Positions 31,180 through 33,974 of a stretch of 33,974 nt of DNA are shown here, piece after piece. The notes below the pieces were generated by a model, which was not told the DNA's origin, ran no database searches, and saw only the letters and a program-made list of their open reading frames with translations. The stretch's first letter is position 1. Each line of letters starts with the position of its first letter. This DNA comes from Mnemiopsis leidyi (Eukaryota; Ctenophora; Tentaculata; Lobata; Bolinopsidae), in NCBI GenBank assembly GCA_000226015.1, contig JH154188.1:248503-282476 (forward strand), in the 5' to 3' direction. Made by a program: the position numbers and the translations under genes.

Positions 31180-31854
31180 CTGATAACGTTAACTAGGATT
31201 AGAGGGTCAAAAATTTAAGTCTTGAAGCTGATGCCGTAATACTGATTGAAGTCAACCAAGCGGCAAGCTTTGTTAGTTAATTTTGAATCCGATAAGGTGT
31301 CATGCCTTAAACTTTCTACAAATTGTTGTGTTTTGATAATTTGATGTATTAGGCGATGCCAATAGTATGTCATGTGGTTGGACTGCCAATATAAAATTTT
31401 GAGCTTGAGCCTCAAAAAAACGAACTTAACTGTCGATAAATATTTCACTAAGAATTCAAACAGAGCAGATTTAAGGACAAGCAGGCGAATTTTTATATTT
31501 TAAGTTTTTATGGTAAAAGCTATAGATAACTCCGCATTTGGTCCTCTCTACAGGTCACGCTAACGTTATCTATTAAACTTAAAGCTCCTTGATAAAATTC
31601 AGATAACTCTGTATTTGCAATTTGGTCTGCTCCTCACATTATAATTTTATATTTGCCCGCTCTTGGTCACACTATTTGTCTATCAAAGCCCCTTGCCCCC
31701 TTGGGGGCTAACATTAACACCTTTGTCTACCTACAGTTCAGTGTTCACCTATCCATGTAAACTCGATAATTACAACAATACCAATTATTGCCAGAACCAT
31801 ATGTGGCAGTTTTGGAGCAACTTTGTCATAATTTGTTTCGCTGAACAACGTGTC

Positions 31855-32127
31855 TTAGCAGGAAACAGTTTGCGGTGAGCCGTCATGACACTGTCCCGAG
31901 CAGATCTGAGATCTCTGACAAATATCCTCCGACGACAATTCTGCTAGTACAAGCTGCACTGTTCCTAGTCTTTTTATAATGACACGTGCCGATCTACCGT
32001 ATGCACGTGCAACTGAAAGTCGCGCATGTCGCGGTAACATTGTAGCAACGTCATCAGGAAATCTGTGTCTGAAATATGGTTTGACATTGACATAAAAATG
32101 CACCGATTTGGGTTTCTTATCGAGTTA
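31855..32127 (-). CDS. Possible terminal exon of an unidentified minus-strand gene
   Basis: An open frame on the minus strand of about 90 codons from near 32127 (an AG at GATAAG before AAACCC is a weak acceptor) to TAA at 31855. It reads KSVHFYVNVKPYFRHRFPDD, then a basic stretch (ARLSVARAYGRSARVIIKRL), and ends with four cysteines in 19 residues (ICQRSQICSGQCHDGSPQTV then SC). The cysteine-rich end might suit a secreted protein, but no family is recognised. It lies ~0.7 kb before the candidate exon at 30990-31179 on the same strand. Confidence 0.3.
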
Positions 32128-33410
32128 GTATTGGTCCTTAGCATCAGCTAATTCCCGTACCTGTGCATGACCCGAAGATTTGGGGGAAGTGTCGCCTTAT
32201 CTTACCTTCTCGACGGTAGTGGAGGTGAATATGAGGTCAGACTCAAAATATCGCCCTAAATTCGTAGAATCTACCCGTGCATTGCGTTAAAACTTTAATG
32301 CAATTTTGTTAAATGCTTGTTGATGCTTTCAGATGTTATCGGCAAACATTAACTTGTCTCGTATTGCGGGGTTGGTGGTACTAACGCTATCTCGGCAGGG
32401 TTTCACCCAAACTGTTTTACTATATATGACATGGCAACTTCTCGGTAAAGGGTGGAATATATCGATAAGTCCTGCTGCACCAACTGCAAATTGAGGCGTG
32501 TTAAGATCAGGGGTTCTGCGTATTATTGAAGTGTTAATGGTGGGACATTAACCGCTCCGATCGGCGCAAAGCCGTACCAGCTTTAATCAACATGACAATC
32601 CAGCAGTGCGTACTGTGGCCAGTAGTTTTGGAGCCATTGATCCTCCTTTATCGGAAACAGTCTGTCAAACCCAACTGTTCAATCCAGCTTCACCAATTTT
32701 ATCTCCGAATTGAAAATTGCAATTAGTCAATTTTATGCACTTGTGGTGCGGCAAAAGATATACTCATTTTTAGATGTTAATGGTGCCAAAATTGCACCAC
32801 CCAATGGATTCTGACAATCAGTGTGAGAATTGACTTGACGGGGATTTATTTCAATTTGACGTAATCTCAAAAAAATTGATTAAAAACGGCGCCAATAATC
32901 CACTTGTATTTTTACAAGTAGACGCCTCAAACATAATTCCATTTTCAATTCTATCTGGCATTTCAATTCTATCAGGCATTCCAATTTTATGATAATAAAG
33001 CGTTTTCTAGCAGTATCAGCAAGAGTTCTAATTCTATAATGTTCAAGCAATGTTTGATGCTAAATTTGGTAACTATCAAGAAAGAACTTCCGATTATAAA
33101 GCGCATCTGCATGCATAACGAAGGGTGCCTTCAGGTTTGATGCTCCAAAAGTATCGTCATGAGGCCAAATTGTTTTCCCAGCAATATATTGAACTATAAA
33201 TTGATAATATAATGATAGCTATAACATGCTATTTTCATCTTCCGAAATTTTCAGCAATAGTTGTCATCTCGATTCAACTGTCCTATTAAGTTAAGCCCCT
33301 TAACGGAGCTCTCTCAACCCATGTAGGTGAAGTTCAAGACAGAGAAACTTCCCTCAGCAAGTATCCATGACTTCAACCCACACACTTGGACTCTCCCCAA
33401 CACTCTCCTC
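32128..33410. other. Region without a recognised gene
   Basis: Several short open stretches occur on both strands (for instance 32600-32730), none with a family I can name or a convincing splice context. It could include remains of an old mobile element, but I cannot place it in any family. Confidence 0.3.
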
Positions 33411-33415
33411 TCCTC

Positions 33416-33482
33416 ATTGGTTGACGACCTCACGTCCTCCCTCCTGATTGGTTGACACGACCGCCATCTGTTTCGTGATTGG
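33416..33482. promoter_or_regulatory. Three inverted CCAAT boxes at exact 31-bp spacing
   Basis: ATTGG (CCAAT on the other strand) occurs at 33416, 33447 and 33478, each start 31 bp after the last; the first two extend as ATTGGTTGAC(G/A)C-type words, the third as ATTGGCTG. Multiple CCAAT boxes 31-33 bp apart are a known NF-Y arrangement in animal promoters, notably G2/M cell-cycle genes. No TATA box follows. A TCACATGACC E-box-like site lies 17 bp after the last box, and a candidate start codon lies 42 bp after it. Confidence 0.65.
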
Positions 33483-33523
33483 CTGTCAGTCCTGAGATAG
33501 TCACATGACCAGCTCGTCTAGCA

Positions 33524-33700
33524 ATGTTTGCACTACTTCTCGTGCTGTTGTCCCCGCTCGTTTCCTGTCTGCTCTTGTCAGATGGGCACACGTCGGGTAA
33601 CCTCGCGTGGGCGGGTAACCATGGTTACCATGCAGTTACGGGCAGCTGGCACGTGCCTAGTTGCCAAGCACCTCATCACAAAGTGACAGGTCCATGTTAG
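33524..33700 (+). CDS. Small ORF with signal peptide; possible first exon of a secreted protein
   Basis: ATG at 33524 opens 58 codons starting MFALLLVLLSPLVSCLLLSD, a good match to a cleavable signal peptide, followed by a Gly/His/Trp-containing segment (NLAWAGNHGYHAVTGSWHVP) and a cysteine. Read through, it ends VTGPC then TAG at 33698-33700. Alternatively a weak donor (ACAG then GTCCAT at 33690) could join to an acceptor at 33850 in matching phase, adding ~40 residues with N-glycosylation sites (KNIT, NNT) before TAA at 33970-33972. It lies 42 bp downstream of the CCAAT array, which fits a transcription start nearby. Against coding: the frame overlaps a perfect X-box palindrome, so this block may be promoter or 5' UTR. 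No family recognised. Confidence 0.4.
   Translation: MFALLLVLLSPLVSCLLLSDGHTSGNLAWAGNHGYHAVTGSWHVPSCQAPHHKVTGPC
33614..33629. promoter_or_regulatory. RFX-type X-box (16-bp perfect palindrome)
   Basis: GGTAACCATGGTTACC is a perfect 16-bp palindrome and fits the RFX X-box pattern (GTNRCC, short spacer, RGYAAC-like half site). A second half site (GTTACCATGCAGTTAC) overlaps. GGCAGCTGGCACGTGCC follows at about 33641. RFX sites often mark genes for cilia in animals. Confidence 0.5.
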
Positions 33701-33974
33701 AATGATTAGTTCACATAGAAATCTGGATTTACTTTTATCAACACAATCAATTTACTAATTAGATGTACAAAATCTCTTGAAAAAGGAGTTAGATTGATAT
33801 CGATTTAAATGCCCTAAAATCATAATTAATTGTAATCAATTTCAGCTTAGATCAGAAGAACATCACAGGATTCATGAATAATACTAATTTAAATAACAAT
33901 TTACTTAAACACATGCATGATACGATAGCCCTGCCCTCAAATTTCATGTCGATCAGAGAAAAAATCTGCTAATG

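Noticed and set aside
33327-33455. Plus-strand 42-codon frame after an ATGTAG acceptor (VKFKTEKLPSASIHDFNPHT...).
   Set aside because: Too short, no partner exon, and it overlaps the first two CCAAT boxes; a promoter reading of the block is simpler.

Overview
The window looks like AT-rich, intron-dense metazoan nuclear DNA. The evidence is three spliced genes with GT-AG introns whose products match animal families (atlastin, WDR53, FoxG), a MULE DNA transposon, a probable tRNA-derived SINE, many minisatellites and a 10-N assembly gap. I cannot name the species. A FoxG gene split by an intron inside its forkhead domain, together with the repeat load, suggests an invertebrate, perhaps a cnidarian, but that is a weak inference.

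Layout. 1-2688: repeat-rich flank with a fold-back element at the left edge and one possible minus-strand exon. 2689-3129 (+): single-exon gene resembling the short protein known as POLR1D isoform 2. 3556-13707 (+): complete 14-exon atlastin gene, 544 codons plus stop; its intron 5 carries partial tandem copies of the next exon's acceptor, and intron 10 carries an unclassified interspersed repeat and a 921-bp MULE with intact ends and a 9-bp target duplication. The N gap lies inside the MULE. 16290-24243 (+): complete 9-exon WDR53 gene (299 aa); its 5.3-kb intron 1 holds an antisense single-exon membrane-protein gene (17050-17652), an 11-bp minisatellite and an inverted copy of the interspersed repeat. 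24244-27023: two large minisatellites. 27024-28333 (-): two-exon FoxG gene with an EH1 co-repressor motif and four CACGTG boxes upstream. 28640-33974: mostly intergenic, with two unproven minus-strand exons. At the right edge is a promoter-like block (three inverted CCAAT boxes exactly 31 bp apart, plus an RFX-type X-box palindrome) overlapping a short signal-peptide ORF.

The genes do not form one pathway: atlastin fuses ER membranes, WDR53 is a WD40 protein linked to CUL4-DDB1 ubiquitin ligases, FoxG is a developmental repressor, and the POLR1D-like protein is poorly understood. I found no CRISPR, operon or defence system. The best candidates for something undescribed are the antisense nested membrane-protein gene with three YxTL motifs, the duplicated acceptors in atlastin, the clustered regulatory sites near FoxG, and the right-edge promoter block.
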